From assembly GCA_030847615.1 (NCBI GenBank), contig JAUMIR010000003.1:76084001-76148000 (forward strand): a DNA stretch of 64,000 nucleotides, written 5' to 3'. Position numbers and translations under genes: made by a program. The stretch comes from Gambelia wislizenii. Its lineage: Eukaryota; Chordata; Lepidosauria; Squamata; Crotaphytidae. The first letter of the stretch is position 1. Every line of letters starts with the position of its first letter. This document shows positions 1 to 12,149 of this stretch, piece by piece. The notes under the pieces are model-generated. The model was not told the DNA's origin, did not search any database, and was given only the letters and a program-made list of their open reading frames with translations.

Positions 1-1370
1 TTTAGCAGTTCATCTTTTTAAAAAGCAGTTTGCAGTTTGGTGCATATCCTCCAGTTGTGCAGTTTGGTGCATATCCTCCAACTGTCCTGATTTGGCCGGG
101 ACAGTGCCAATTAATCCTTTAATGTCCCCCTTTTTTCAGCTGTTTTAAAAATGTTCCAGTTTCTCTCTCCTCCACCTACTTTCCCCCTTTGTCTTCAGCT
201 TACTTCAATTTTTGCAAACTGAGTTCAAAGTGCAAAAATTAACTAAGCAGTGGGGAGAGAGGAGAGAAATTGGCAGAATATTGTCCTTCCCAGTAGGCTA
301 AGGCAAAAGCAAACTGCTGTAACCTATCCTACCTTTTCTGATCTTCCTCATTAATAACTTTTGCCATCTTCGCCATCCTGATGTTCCTTGACCACATGTA
401 TCCCTGTTTTCATCTGTGAAAAGTTGGAGAGTATAGCCTCAGTGAACTAGAACCTGGATCTCCCAAGTCCCAGACCAACACTCTTACACCATTACACAGG
501 TGTTGTTAAACAGCAATTCCCAGCAGTTTTGTGTCAGGGTAATATTGCTTTAAGTGCAAAAAGAAAACTGTTGGAGCAACGGACCACAGACTAGCACAGC
601 TGAAGTGGGTTTGTTCACAGCTGTGGCTAGGCAGAGGGCTGACAAGCAACTACTCCTATATAGCTGAACCACACGATGCATTGTGTGTTGGTGGATGTTG
701 GAGAAATTGCTGTTGAGTTCGTTAACGAGGTTTGCTGTGTATATATAGTGCTGTGTTTGTTTATAGTGCAACTGAAGATAAAGGCCTCCAGATATCTTTG
801 GATTAACCTCGCTGCCTGTAAGTCTCTTATTGTATGTGTAAGTGGGTCAGCACAGTGAACAACTGCTAGGTGAAGCCTTTGTTTTTGTGCCCTTTCTGCT
901 GTGTAGTTCTGCTGTTTGACTACTGCTGGGTTATTTCTTCCCCAGGCTATGTCAGATGCCTCTCAGTGAGCCTATACTGAGGTGGACATCTTGGCTATTG
1001 GGTATGCTGGCTAGGACTGCTGGGGTTCCATCCGGAGGGCTACACAGTTCTCATTCATGTGTACCATAACCTAGCTGGCAGCTAATCACAAGGCACCTGA
1101 TATAATGTCACTTCAGAGCATTATGGGAAATTTAAATGGCAGATACCTCCCAAGCCAAGGAAGGCAGGTGTCAGTGAGCAGGACCTTCTAGAGTGCTGGG
1201 TGCTGACATCATGAAAATAATTGTGGATTTAAAAGAAAACCATACTACAACAAAAACCAAACCAAGAGTCCCCCTCCTCAAGATATAGTTAATATTGAGA
1301 CTGGAGATGGAAGGCAACTGGAATTACAGTTACGTATGTACCTTGAAGAGAGCCAGTGTGAAGTTTATTT
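1..1370. other. Upstream intergenic sequence, no gene seen
   Basis: No coding exon or confidently named repeat was found. The part from about 500 to 860 begins with TGTT and ends with AACA, has a TATATAG near 657 and could be a decayed solo LTR. No target duplication could be confirmed, so it is left unassigned. A short direct duplication of TGCAGTTTGGTGCATATCCTCC begins the window. Confidence 0.4.
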
Positions 1371-1373
1371 TAT

Positions 1374-1590
1374 GTTGTGGTTTGAGTGGTTTGAGTGCTG
1401 GACTAGGACGCCAGGAGGGTTTGAATCTCCGCTCAGCCATGAAAACCCACAGGGTGACCTTGGGCAAGTCACACTTCCTCAGCCTTCAAGAAAAGCAGTG
1501 AGAAACTTTCTCAGAACACACCTTGCCATGAAAACCCTATGATAGGGTTGCTAAAGTCAGAGTCAACTCGAAGGCATGCAACAACAAATA
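1374..1590 (+). repeat. tRNA-derived SINE with AAC tail (squamate ACA type)
   Basis: It contains the tRNA-like head (GTGGTTTGAGTGCTGGACTA), the B-box-like GGTTTGAATC, the body GGGTGACCTTGGGCAAGTCA and a CAACAACAA tail. The same layout recurs at several other places in the window. Nonautonomous; presumably moved by a LINE of the host. Confidence 0.85.
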
Positions 1591-3807
1591 TGCCTTGAAA
1601 AGAGTTTACTTGAAGAAGGATGTTTTTATACTTAAAAAATCCTGAAGTATAGTGAGTTTTAAATATGGGGGAGGGGCAGCGAAGGGAAAATGAATGAAGG
1701 AAGAGAGAGATGACAATGTAGATGATACTGAGAGACAAAAGCAAAATTTTAAATATAAGTCTTATAATATTAGATACTAAAGCTTAAAGTCAGGGGCGGA
1801 TTAAGAATATAAATATTATATGCGTGTTGATATATATATGTGTGTGTGTGTATGCATTTGATAATTAACAGAGGAGTAAGGAGGAAAGCTAACAAGAAAA
1901 CAATCCAAATCGAGATGTAAGACAGAGGAAGTCATTTTTTTTTCTGTGTGGTGTGAAGGGGTGGGGACTGTTGATATTAAGATATGATACAGTAAATTAT
2001 ATATATGTAATCTGTAATATGTAATATATGTGTGTATCTCAAGAAATGAGCAAGAGTTAACAAGAGGGTAAAGTATGTGTGAAGGTATGAGTAAATTGAA
2101 AAAGGGTGTGAGGGTGGTGGAAAAGAAAGTAGGAGTCAAGAATGTGAAAGGAAGATGGAACAGGAAGTGTGAGATTGTAAGTAGATGGTATAGATGCATG
2201 AGTAAGGGTTTATGGTTATGGTTATGGTTGTGGCAATAATGTTTGATTGTGGTTAAAATGTATAAGATTTATAAAAGCTCTGCTAATTAACAGATATATA
2301 TTTTAAAAATCCAGAAATAACAAACAAAAGTGTGACTGTGGATAAATATAGTATTGAAACAAGTATAAGGAATTGATCATAGAACTGGCCTTGTGTAATA
2401 TATCCCAAAGAGAACAGAGGTTAAAAAAAGTAGACTAGTTTGATTAGGCTGGAGTCCACAAACGCTTGTGTTTGTTAGTATTTGAGGTGGCACAAAACAC
2501 TTTGTTGTTTTTCCTGCAACAGACTACCATGGCCATTCCTTTACAAATACTGTAATTTGGATTTGTGGTTTTCCCTCTGCTTTCGCAATGTATTCAGAGT
2601 GATATGAGTGCCACCTTGTGGGCACAGACTGAATTTACAGCAAATGTCTTGTGCTTCTAGGATAGTCCCTCGACCGCTCAGATCTTCATAAGTTCATAAA
2701 GGTTGACATCCTGTTAGTGGCATATGCCAGCATAACAGAAGTATTCACTACCTCACTTGACCACTATGCCCTCAAAACTCACCTTCCTCCTAGAGACTGC
2801 TTCAACATGGCCATATAGTAACTGGGTGAGAGTGAAGAGTGGCAGAGGAGTGGCCAGCTATGTCCCTGTAGTGGCCATACAACAGTGATGTCATCTCCTG
2901 GGACTTCCAAAAGATCCCTGGGGCTTTCCAGAGGATGACATAGTCATTGTGCTGCCAGCTACAGGGACGCAGCCAGCTGCTCTTCTGCCAGTTCCAGCTC
3001 TCCTTTGGTCACTAAATGGCTGTGTTGTGGGTGGGGTGGGGGCAAGAGAAAGAGAAAGAGTCCTGCAGGAGGGGAGACAGGGAACAGTCCCACCAGGGTA
3101 GAACTTTATGTCCCATCTCTTCATGTAGGATGTTGGCCATTGTGAGTCCACTGAGGGCCATTAAAAGTGAAGCACCATCTTTATATAAAATGAAAGTGTC
3201 ATAATCTCTTAGAAGACAGTTGAGGAATTCTGGGAGTTGTAGTCCAAAAAGGTAACCTTTTCAAAAACTCTAGAAGGATTTCCTGTAACCCAATCCTCTG
3301 AAAGAACTAAAGAAGTAGGTATGACGCCTAAAGACCCTTCCTTCAGGGAGATCTAGCAGGATGCGTAGCTGGAGGTTTTAACGTTGCTTAGGTAGGAGGG
3401 TTATACAGGCGTTGAAATTTCTGTTTGACTAGTTTATGTTCCAAAAAAGCACAGTCTAGTGATTTGGGACTACCATGTCTCCTCTTTTCTCTGCAGCCTG
3501 GCCACCCATGATGTTCTGCTGTCTGAGGGAAGTGACAAGATGGTGGCGCTACCATTCCATGTAGGGCAGCAAACTGGGCTGTCCATTGAATTTTACTTCA
3601 GCACTGGTGACATGATGGTGTCTCCTACTGCCCTTGACGAATGCAATGTAGGAGGTGCAAGCCATATGGTGGAGATAGCTCTGCCCTCCAAAAGAAGGGA
3701 ATGTTGGAAGTGAGGGAGTGTTGCTGCTGCTCCTGCCACTTTCCCCAGCATCAGCTGCTTGAGACAACAGCCTCACTTGCCTAATGATAGTGCTGCTGTG
3801 CAGAACT
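1591..3807. other. Intergenic, AT-rich, no gene seen
   Basis: It holds a short TG/TA run near 1830-1855 and TATGGT repeats near 2210-2230. A fragment with GGAATTCTGGGAGTTGTAGT at 3223 belongs to a small foldback repeat family. Open frames here are short and resemble nothing known. Confidence 0.5.
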
Positions 3808-3925
3808 TCATAGAATCATAGAGTTGGAAGAGACCACAAGGGCCATCCAGTCCAACCCCCTGCCACGCAGGAATAAACAATCAAAGCACTTCTGACAAAT
3901 GGCCATCCAGCCTTGATGGAAGAGA
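3808..3925 (-). repeat. CR1 LINE 3' end fragment
   Basis: The reverse complement carries the CR1 tail GGTTGGACTGGATGGCCCTT, then GTGGTCTCTTCCAACTCTATG and ATTCTATGA. These short terminal repeats typify CR1 3' ends. Only about 120 bp are present, so it is a heavily 5'-truncated copy. Confidence 0.85.
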
Positions 3926-3954
3926 GAGGCAGCTGGGGCATGAGAGGCAATGGT

Positions 3955-4160
3955 GTGTGTGCGCCTTCAAGTCACCTGTTGACTTATGGCAACAGCATGT
4001 ATTTCATAGGATTTTCTTAGGCAAGGAACACTCAGAGGTGTTTTTGCTAGTTCATTCCTCTGAAATATAGCCTACAGCACCTGGTATTCATTGGTGGTCT
4101 CCCATCCAAGGACGAAGGAGGGCTGACCTGCTTAGCTTCCAAGATCAGACAGAATCTGCC
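3955..4160 (-). repeat. 5S rRNA-derived SINE
   Basis: The reverse complement has the 5S-like head with AGCTAAGCAGGTCAG, GGATGGGAGACCACCAATGA and ATACCAGGTGCTG. It is followed by the body CTCTGAGTGTTCCTTGCCTA and a GACTTGAAGGCGCA tail. The same fusion recurs on the plus strand at 16834. It is degraded. Confidence 0.8.
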
Positions 4161-4197
4161 TTTAGGATATTTGCTGCCCACTAAACTTTAGAAAGGA

Positions 4198-4430
4198 GAG
4201 CCAGTTTTGATATAGTGGTTTGAGTGCTGGGCTAGGACTCTGTGAGATCAGGATTTGAATCCCTGCTTGGCCATAGAAACACACATGACCTTGAGCAAGC
4301 TATACTCTTTCAGCCTCAGAGAAAGGCAATGGCAGACCCATCTGAACAAATCTTGCCAAGAAAAGCAAGATTTTCTTTCAACCGTAAAGTGAAAATGACT
4401 TGAAGGCACACAATAACAACCAACATTAGA
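4198..4430 (+). repeat. tRNA-derived SINE, ACA type
   Basis: GAGCCAGTTTTGATATAGTG starts the head, followed by a B-box-like GGATTTGAATCC. The body has CAAATCTTGCCAAGAAAA and the tail GACTTGAAGGCACACAATAA. It has moderate divergence from the others in the window. Confidence 0.87.
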
Positions 4431-5185
4431 AAGTGCAACAAATGAGTTAGAATTGCCCATTTCCCCCCCCTGTCAATTTCATGATCCTTTAACAGATGAA
4501 CAGAAAGTCACCATGTGAGAAGCATTACGGTTCCTAAAAAGGCATCACCTAAAGTATACTGTTTGTCACAGAACTGGGGGAAAGCACAAAAGACCTATAA
4601 AGTAGCAGGGGAGGGCAGATATTCCTACTCTGGATATTTACTTGTCCAGAATCTAATATTTTGATTAAATTACTTGTGTGGGGGACTTTAAAGTGCTTTT
4701 AACAAATCTCCTGTAATAATTCAGTTCAACATGGCAGCACAAACTAAAATGAGGGCCTAAAACGCTTAGAGTACTAGGCTACAGAATTAAGCCTAAATTG
4801 CACATTCTTTTACAGTAGGAATGGGGAAATAGTTGCTCTTCAAAGGTTGCTGGACTCCAGTTCTCAACATCTCTTACCACTGGCCATATTAACCATGAAA
4901 GTCAACTTGAGAATTGGAGTACAGCAAGACATTGTTTTTGCTTTGCTTTCTCCTATGGGTCATGTCAGGAGTCCTGTAGTGGCAAACTCTGAAATATAGT
5001 CACTCAGTGGGACAGGTATAGCCCCAAGGTGAATCTGAAAATGCAAAAAGCTGAGTTTAGCTATAGTTAAAAAACAACAAGTACTAACAATTTTCATCTC
5101 CATCTGGAGTTGTTTGTTTAGCTAAATGTGTCTTAATGGACCATTCAAGCCACTCTAAAATACTTTGTATTACAATAGGATCAGT
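4431..5185. other. Intergenic, nothing recognised
   Basis: AT-rich single-copy-looking sequence. Around 4840-4925 there is a decayed inverted repeat of the TGGACTCCAGTTCTC type, possibly a foldback MITE relic. Confidence 0.4.
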
Positions 5186-5248
5186 AATGGTAGTAGCAGT
5201 GGTGGTAGTAGTAGTAACAGTAGTAAAGTAGTAGTAGCAGTAGTAGAA
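5186..5248. repeat. Imperfect (TAG/GTA)n microsatellite
   Basis: Alternating GTAGTAGCAGTGG units run up to the start of the neighbouring SINE, and a second short GTAGTAGTAG run follows the SINE near 5495. The SINE may have inserted into, or seeded, this trinucleotide tract. Confidence 0.8.
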
Positions 5249-5495
5249 GAGAGCCAGCATGGTATAGTGGTTTGAGCATTGGACTATGGCTCTACAGACT
5301 AGGGTTTGAATCCACGCTGAGCCATGGGAACCCACTGGGTGACTTTGGGCAAGTCACACTCTCTCAACCTCAGAGGGAGACAAAGGCAAACCCCCCTCTG
5401 GACAAATCTTGCTAAGAAACCCTGTGATAGGTTTACCTTAGGGTCACCATAAGTCAGAAACTACTTGAAGGCACACAACAACAAAACAACAGTAT
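5249..5495 (+). repeat. tRNA-derived SINE, ACA type, near full length
   Basis: This is one of the best-preserved copies. It has GAGCCAGCATGGTATAGTGG, the B-box-like AGGGTTTGAATCCA, GGGCAAGTCACACTCTCTCA, GGGTCACCATAAGTCAGAAA and a CACACAACAACAAAAC tail. It is flanked by GTAGTA microsatellite sequence. Confidence 0.93.
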
Positions 5496-6832
5496 TAGTG
5501 GTAGTAGTAGTAGCTGTTATTCACACAGCAAGAGTGCACAGATTGAATATAAGAAACACCATGATAAAGTGGCTGGCATGATACATTGGAATCAGTTTAA
5601 AAACTATTGATTTGCCATCTTGTGAGAACTGATGGGAATATAAGCCTTAAAAATTGCCAAAAATGGTGAAGTAAACATTTCATGGGACTTTAAGTCTCAA
5701 ACTGATAAACAGTACTGGCCATTATGTTCTAAATTTTTATCATGTCCCCAAGTAACCTCTACTGTCCTGACCCCCCTCCCCAACAAACCTGATGGAATAG
5801 CCATTCACCTGTGCTCCAATGGCTGGCAGAATGGACATCCTTCTCCCCAAGTAGCTGATGCCCAGTAAAGTAGGTGGGGGAGAGTTACCTATCAATAACT
5901 GTTCCATATTCATGATGTGTGGTTGAGAAAAAGCAAGCTTGGATTATGAATGAGGAGAGATCAGACTTGAAGACAAAGATAGGGAAAAGATTATGAAATG
6001 TTGAAACCTATAAACTGAGATTCATTGTCTCTGAGAAAAGAACAGTGGTTCCAGTGGTCACAGGTGCTGTGGAAGCAATTCTAAGTGAGCTGACAAAACA
6101 TCTGAATGAAATTGCCATAGACAGGATCACAATAGTGCAATTACAAAAAGTAGCACTGCTTGGAACATACTGCATTATTTGCTGATAACTCACTGATTTC
6201 TGGATCCTTAAGACAGAATCGAAATCACTGATGGTCCAAAAGTCAAGTCAGTAACACTGGGTAGACTTTAAAACTGAGATGATGATGATGATGATATAGT
6301 TTAAGTACGTCGTCAAAGTACTTCATATACAGTGTTTCAGCAAGAACAGCCCTGCAGCAGTAGGCATTCCAGCAGTCTAACTGAACTGTTTCCATCCAGC
6401 TGGTCATTATAACAACAGTAGTCTGAATTTGACTTTTTTCTCCTCTTCCTCATCTCTGATTCTTTGGCTGCTATGGCCCATATCCAATTGTTGTTCCCAA
6501 GTGGGGCAGCCAGACCCATTGAATCAATGACAATTTGATCAGTCAGCACTTAAGTTCCATTAATTCAATGGTTTACTCTAGTTGGGGCTAACAATTACGT
6601 ATAGGTCTGTGTCTTAAATTTAAAATTTAAACCTGAAGGTAAGGACTGTAAAGCATTCTGTGAGCTTTTTGGGCCAAAGAGTATAAATGTGATGATGCTA
6701 CAAATAAATGAACAAGTTCCTGTATTGTAGGTGGAAGGAACAAGGAAATAACCCTGAGGATATATTGGATATGGAAGGGGACTTTCTGGTTAGATTCAAA
6801 TTTATTAACATGTATATTAATCAATAAGAGTG
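5496..6832. other. Intergenic, nothing recognised
   Basis: No gene or named repeat was seen. A short (ATG)n run lies at about 6278-6294. Confidence 0.45.
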
Positions 6833-7048
6833 GTCTAAGTGTTGGACTATGACTCTGGAGACCAGGGTTCAAACCCCCGCTTGAAAACCCCCATGAAAAC
6901 CCACCTTGAGTAAGTCACACTCACTCTTCTTCAGAGGAGGGCAATGCCAAACCCTGTCTGAACAAATCTTCCCAAGAAAACCTCATGATAGATTTACTTT
7001 AGGATCACCATAAGTTGGAAACGAAAACACACAACAACAGCAAGAAAT
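6833..7048 (+). repeat. tRNA-derived SINE, ACA type
   Basis: GTGTTGGACTATGACTCTGG, then GACCAGGGTTCAAACCCC, the body with CAAATCTTCCCAAGAAAA, and a CACACAACAACAGC tail. The first bases of the head are lost, and the CCATGAAAACCC segment is partly duplicated. Confidence 0.88.
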
Positions 7049-8549
7049 ATTAATCAAACACATTTTTTTTCCAGATGAAGGAGCTAAGGAGACAATGCAA
7101 ACCACATTTTATTTGAGGGAGCTGGTGAAGGAAGAGGAAGAAGGAAACAAGAGAACAATGTTGAACAAGCTCATCCGCACCTCAATGTGTTTGAGTGTGT
7201 GTGGGCAACAGAGAGAGGTGGAGGTGGCCAGAGACCCTTTAAACTGTCAGTCATGGCTGAGGCTGACAGGAGCTGTTCTGGTGGGGTGGGGGGGAAAGCA
7301 CTGATTGCCAATTTGAGGAAACAAAATAGCAATTGTTAATTACTGGCTTTGATAAGATAAGGTTTTGTGTGTGTGCTTGGGGGAGGGTGTCCTGAGTAAT
7401 CACTGCCCATTTACACTGAATTAGCAGCTGTCACTCATGCTGGACACAGGCAGGAGTGGTGGTGGGAACATTCTTTACTGGATCATTTATCTGGAAAGCA
7501 AAAGGGCTAGGAGGCATCCTGACCACAATGGGTCTCCTTTTAGCTTGGACCCCCTCCTTCTCACCCCTCTGCATTTGTCCTTTTTGTTTAAAAAAAATGT
7601 CAAGGGGCCTACACCTGATGGGGGTAGGTAGATAGGTGGGTGGACTTCTCTCTCTCTCTCTGCAGTCATAACCTGTCCTTACTTGATGTTTCACCAATTC
7701 ATCTACAAATTTGCTACTTTTCATCTTTTCAGTGATAAGGCATGCATATCCTCATAAAAGGTGAGCTATCCTCTGCCTTTTTAAAAAAAATGGTGGAGGG
7801 GACCCTTCCCTCTCACCATTTTTCTTGCTGTCATAAAGATTTCTGAAGTGCCATTACCCTGGAGATCCTGTGTTTGAAAACCAAGGATCAAGTTTGACAC
7901 CTATAGTCAGTCCCACCTTGCTGAATGCTGCAGGAGACCTGCCTAGGGTAAGTTCTTGGGGATTCAGCAACTGTTGAGAATGGCAGAAAAGTTGAGTTTT
8001 AGTTTGTCCAGTCTTCTGGACCTTTGCTCAAAAGCAAGTCCCACCAGAGTTTTAATGTGACTTGCATCTAGATAAGCAGGCAGAGATAAATTTTCTTCTA
8101 TTTTGGGCAAGGATTCCACAAGAATTTGTGCTGGGGGCTTTGCAAAATTGGGTAGTGTGGGCAAAATTGCAAAGTTGTGTGGCCCCCCTTTAAATTCCCT
8201 TCATCTCTCTCTTACTTCTTATTACTATCAGTGCTAGACATAGCCCACTGAGTTGTTTCTTTTTCCTACTAGCTTTGAAATTTTTGGTCTATAGTTTTCA
8301 TGGTATAGAGAAAAAGCTTTTGAACCCTGGTGCAGGGAAAGCATTAACTGAGTTTCACAGACGAACTACAAAGGTTATTGAAGATCTTCCTCTTTCTAAA
8401 TTTTCCACTAACATACTAGCACACTTCTTCAACTGGTGACTGAGCAGACCAAGCCTTTGGCTGCAATTATATACACACTTACCTGGAATGAACCCTGTGG
8501 AAGTCAATGGGGCTTATTTCTAAGCAGACATGTACAGGATTATGCTATT
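7049..8549. other. Intergenic, no gene seen
   Basis: Contains short homopurine and CT runs (for example 7647-7662). Open frames of up to 97 codons on both strands show no family resemblance. No repeat was named with confidence. Confidence 0.4.
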
Positions 8550-9000
8550 GTTATTAACTTTATTTATACCTTGCCTTTTCCCCAAAATACATGGACTCAA
8601 GTTAACTTACAATTTAAAATATAATACCATTAAAACATCTATTTTTTAAAAAAATCATCATTGTAATGGAATTAAACTAAAAATAACATTTTAAAAACTA
8701 TTTCAGACATACAGTTTAAAATGATAAAAGCAGTTTTAAAAAACGCTACAGATAAAACATCGCAGAACACACCCTAGAGCCCTTACTTTAGAAACATTCA
8801 TTTCTCAAAAGCCTATTGCAATAAAAAAAGGTCTTTGCCTGCCAATGGAAAGACTGCAAGGAGAAGTTATTCTAGGCTCCCTAGGGAAGGAGTTCCAGAG
8901 CTTAGGGGTAGCCACAAAGAAGGCCTTGTTGACCTCTTGAAGAGCTAGAGAAGAGATTTTATTATTTTCTTTATATGGAAATAATTCCATGTAATTGTCT
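8550..9000 (-). repeat. L2-type LINE 3' end
   Basis: Read on the minus strand, it encodes a KLWNSFPRE-like motif typical of the C terminus of L2 reverse transcriptase. An AT-rich 3' UTR of about 300 bp follows, ending in TTATTTATA-type sequence. It has the same arrangement as the L2 ends at 15455 and 58370. Truncated and not coding. Confidence 0.75.
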
Positions 9001-9014
9001 CTTCTCCATGCTGA

Positions 9015-9538
9015 GGGCCTGTCTACATGGGCAGTATAGCCCATCTTTCTCCTGTTTTAGAGCACTGCACTCCTGATGATGCAGGGCTTTTGCTCCATTC
9101 TGCCCCCAGGCAGTCTTCACCACGCCCAGGGCAAATACAGGGCTCAGATGGGGCTCAGTTAGGGTAGGGTCCTTTACCGCGTTTTTAAAAAATGCCTGGT
9201 TTGATCTCTTTCTGCCAGGAAGGAATGGATTGGGCCCATATATCCGGAGGAGCCTATTCCAGCAGGCTGGCTTGTCATTTCAGTTGCCGGCTCCCATCAC
9301 TCTCTCCAAAGCAGGATGGAGTCACGCAGCATGTGACCAAGGCTGGTCACATGCAGGGGGCCTTGGTCACACATTGCAGGCCAGCTTCCTTGCTTCCAGG
9401 AGAACTAGGGACATGGTAGCAGCGGTGACCCTGTTAGGACTTATTTCCATTTCGTGAATGGGGGAGGAGTGGGCCTGATCTGCAGCCAGTATACACCGGT
9501 GGGGAGTTGGTGTATCCTGGCTTGTGTAGATGAGCCTT
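9015..9538. mobile_element. hAT-like MITE (GGGCCTGTCTACA ends)
   Basis: The left end GGGCCTGTCTACATG is matched in inverted orientation by GTGTAGATGAGCC at the right end. The interior has GATGCAGGGCTTTTGC and CAGTCTTCACCACGCCC, shared with the copy at 10990. No transposase is present. Family assignment to hAT is tentative. Confidence 0.65.
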
Positions 9539-10227
9539 ATGTAAACATCTCCTTTATTACTGATTTCCCAAGGTAAGCGTATATACAGTATTCTTTCTAT
9601 AAACAAAGAAGGAAATAAATCTGCAGTTTTAACCATTTAAACTTTTTTAGGGGTATGATACAGAAAGCAACAATATAAACACAACACACCTAACTCAGCT
9701 TAGCCCCAAATGTCAGAGGTGTTGGCAGCCTGGTTCTCACACTACACATTGTGAGCGTGAGCTCTACTGGTGGACTTCTTTTTTTTTTCCTTTTTTTTTT
9801 TTTTTTTGGTCTAGTGCTGCCTCCCCAAACCTGGTGCTTCCAGATATTTGGACTTCAACACTCATCATCCTCAACCAATGGCTGTAGTGATGGGGGCTTG
9901 ACTGCATCAGGAAAAAAAATCCATACTTACCTCAAATCTGATGCTGTAGAAACATATGACATAAGGCCCTTTTCACACCAAAACCGCTTCTTTTAGTTTT
10001 TAATGCGATTTTTAAAAACATCTTGCTCCGCAGTTTCCAGGAAAAAAACAGTCTTTACCAGGCTTTTGTGCATGTGGCCATCTAGATCAGGGTGGGATTG
10101 GATTTTTGGATGGCAAGCATTGCCATTTTTTGTTAGATGTTCAGTGGTAGTTGCTGTGGTCATTTAGCAGTAACAATCCAGGGCCAACACTAACTCCCCA
10201 GCTGAGCCCAGCCACAAAATATAAATG

Positions 10228-10484
10228 TCCCCTTTTCTTGGGGGGCTGTCACCTTCCTGGCCAGGTACCTCCACAGCAGAGCCCCACTGGTGTGCAGTCA
10301 CTTGCCCTGAGGTCAGAACAAGGCACCCAGCTGTGAGATCAACAATGAGGGGGACAATTGGGCTCCCCCTTACTGCTGATCTCATGGCTGGGTGCCTTGT
10401 TCTGACCTCAGAGCAAGCAACTGCATGCCAGCATGGAGGTGTTTGGCTAGGAAGACAGTGGTGGCAGACCCAAGGAGAAGAGGA
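10228..10484. mobile_element. Foldback element core: long imperfect palindrome
   Basis: A segment with CTGAGGTCAGAACAAGGCAC is repeated in inverted order as GTGCCTTGTTCTGACCTCAG about 100 bp later. The pairing extends outward on both sides, giving arms of roughly 100 nt. The related palindrome at 49845-50075 shares the CTGAGGTCAGAA core. Confidence 0.75.
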
Positions 10485-10989
10485 CCAGCTGCAATGAAAT
10501 AGTACAGATTCAGGCTTTGGCCAGGGAACACATGTAAACATTGATACAATGTCACTTCTGCATAAACCAAGGCGTGCTGCTAACAGGGTGAATCCCGGGT
10601 GGCTCTCGGCCAGAGCAGTCCAAATTCCATCTGGATTTTTACCCCAAGTGCACATGCAACCTGGGACTCAGGGGAATAGTTGACTACAGTATTTGAAGGG
10701 CACCAGGTTAGGGAAAGTTGGTCTACTGTGATATTTATTTTATTTACCACAAGAAAGGTGGTCCATGTTAAGATATTAAATACCATAAAATGCTATATAC
10801 AGCATAAATTGGTTGTCTGCAGTATTTGGCTACTCCTTGAATGCTCACACTTGTATGTGGATAACACACAGAGAAGAGTTTTCTTCTTCTGCCTGAAAAT
10901 TACTTAAGGGGAATACCAGAAAAATCTATGACATTTAATAAAACCAACTCACCAGCAGAATAGCAGGGCATGTTGAAGAAGCTACTCTA

Positions 10990-11498
10990 ATATCATTGTC
11001 TAGATGGACTACTTACCCCATTTTAGGGCCCTGCAGTCCAAACGATGCAGGGCTTTTGCCCTGTTTTCCCCTGGGCAGTCCTCACAATGCCTTGGGCAAA
11101 GACCAGGCAGGGAGAGACAGAGTAAAGCCCATTAAACTGTTACAGCAAAATTCCCCGGGGGAAAATGCTTCATTGAGGAAGAAAAAGATCAGGCCCCACA
11201 GGACAGCAGGAGGCCATACCATCACGCTGGCCCCTCTCGGCAGCTGCTGTCCACATCACACTCTCAGCAGCCAGGAAGCAGGTCACATGCAGGCGGCCTT
11301 GCTCACATGCTATGGGCCTGCTTCCTGGCTTCAGAGAGTGCAATTCGGATGGTGGTGGCAGCGGCTGCAGAGATGAGCTGGTGTGCCGGTATGGACTCAA
11401 TCCTGTTTTGTGCTGGTAACAGGGGAGCAATGGGCCTGATCCAGGGCTGGAATATGCCAGTGGGAAGCCGGAGTATTCTGCCTGTGTAGATGAGCCCT
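10990..11498. mobile_element. hAT-like MITE, second copy
   Basis: It has the same interior words as 9015-9538: GATGCAGGGCTTTTGCCC and GGGCAGTCCTCACAATGCC. Its right end is GTGTAGATGAGCCC; the left end is degraded (TTGTCTAGATGG). The internal segment also includes paired CAGGAAGCAGG and CTGCTTCCTGG words that form a local palindrome near 11270-11330. Confidence 0.65.
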
Positions 11499-12140
11499 GT
11501 GATACTTTCACTGAGGCATTTGGTTAAAACCATGATGCAAATGGGAAACGGAAAGTTAGGAGACCAAAATTTAATTTTAAAAAACAACACATAAGTGTTC
11601 TGTTATTATATCCCAAATACAGCTGATTGAGAATTTAGGATAAAAAATGTAATCTGGGGTTCAAGATGTCTCTATATCTTATGTAACAACAGGCAAGGGA
11701 TTGGTGTGTTGGCCTTGTGGTTTCTCATAAGACATCTGAGAACTATCAATGGACGCCACTGGAGACAGAACACTAGTCTGAGTGCCCTGAATTCACCTGG
11801 CAGGAAATATGTCATTACAATAACTTGGGACTATCCAGCCCTTTTTGATTTTTATGCACTTTCCAGATTGCCTACAGTTATATTGCTTTTGAGCAGTTAT
11901 TTTTTCCCTAGCATATGACATTCATTTTCAAAATAAAGGTGCTTGTATCTTAACATCAAAGATGTTTCAGAATTTATTAAATTGGCCAGGAGGATGACCA
12001 AAGCATTTAGAAAATCAGATTTGGTGAGAAAGAAATGATGTTTCCAGTACCTTATATAAGCAAAGAAAATACTCTATGTTAAAAAATTATCATGGCTCTT
12101 TAAAGACCAATACGTTTTTTGTGACATAGTAGCCTTTTGT
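11499..12140. other. Intergenic, nothing recognised
   Basis: AT-rich; no gene or repeat could be supported. Confidence 0.4.
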
Positions 12141-12149
12141 GAGCTAGAG

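Noticed and set aside
500..860. Possible solo LTR (TGTT...AACA with a TATA-like box)
   Set aside because: No target duplication, primer-binding site or second copy could be shown.
1374..1450. tRNA genes at the heads of the SINEs
   Set aside because: The heads have lost proper stems and anticodon context and are followed by SINE bodies.
3459..3713. An 84-codon frame with a plausible-looking N terminus, considered as an NPM3 or other gene exon
   Set aside because: No recognisable motif and no clear splice borders.
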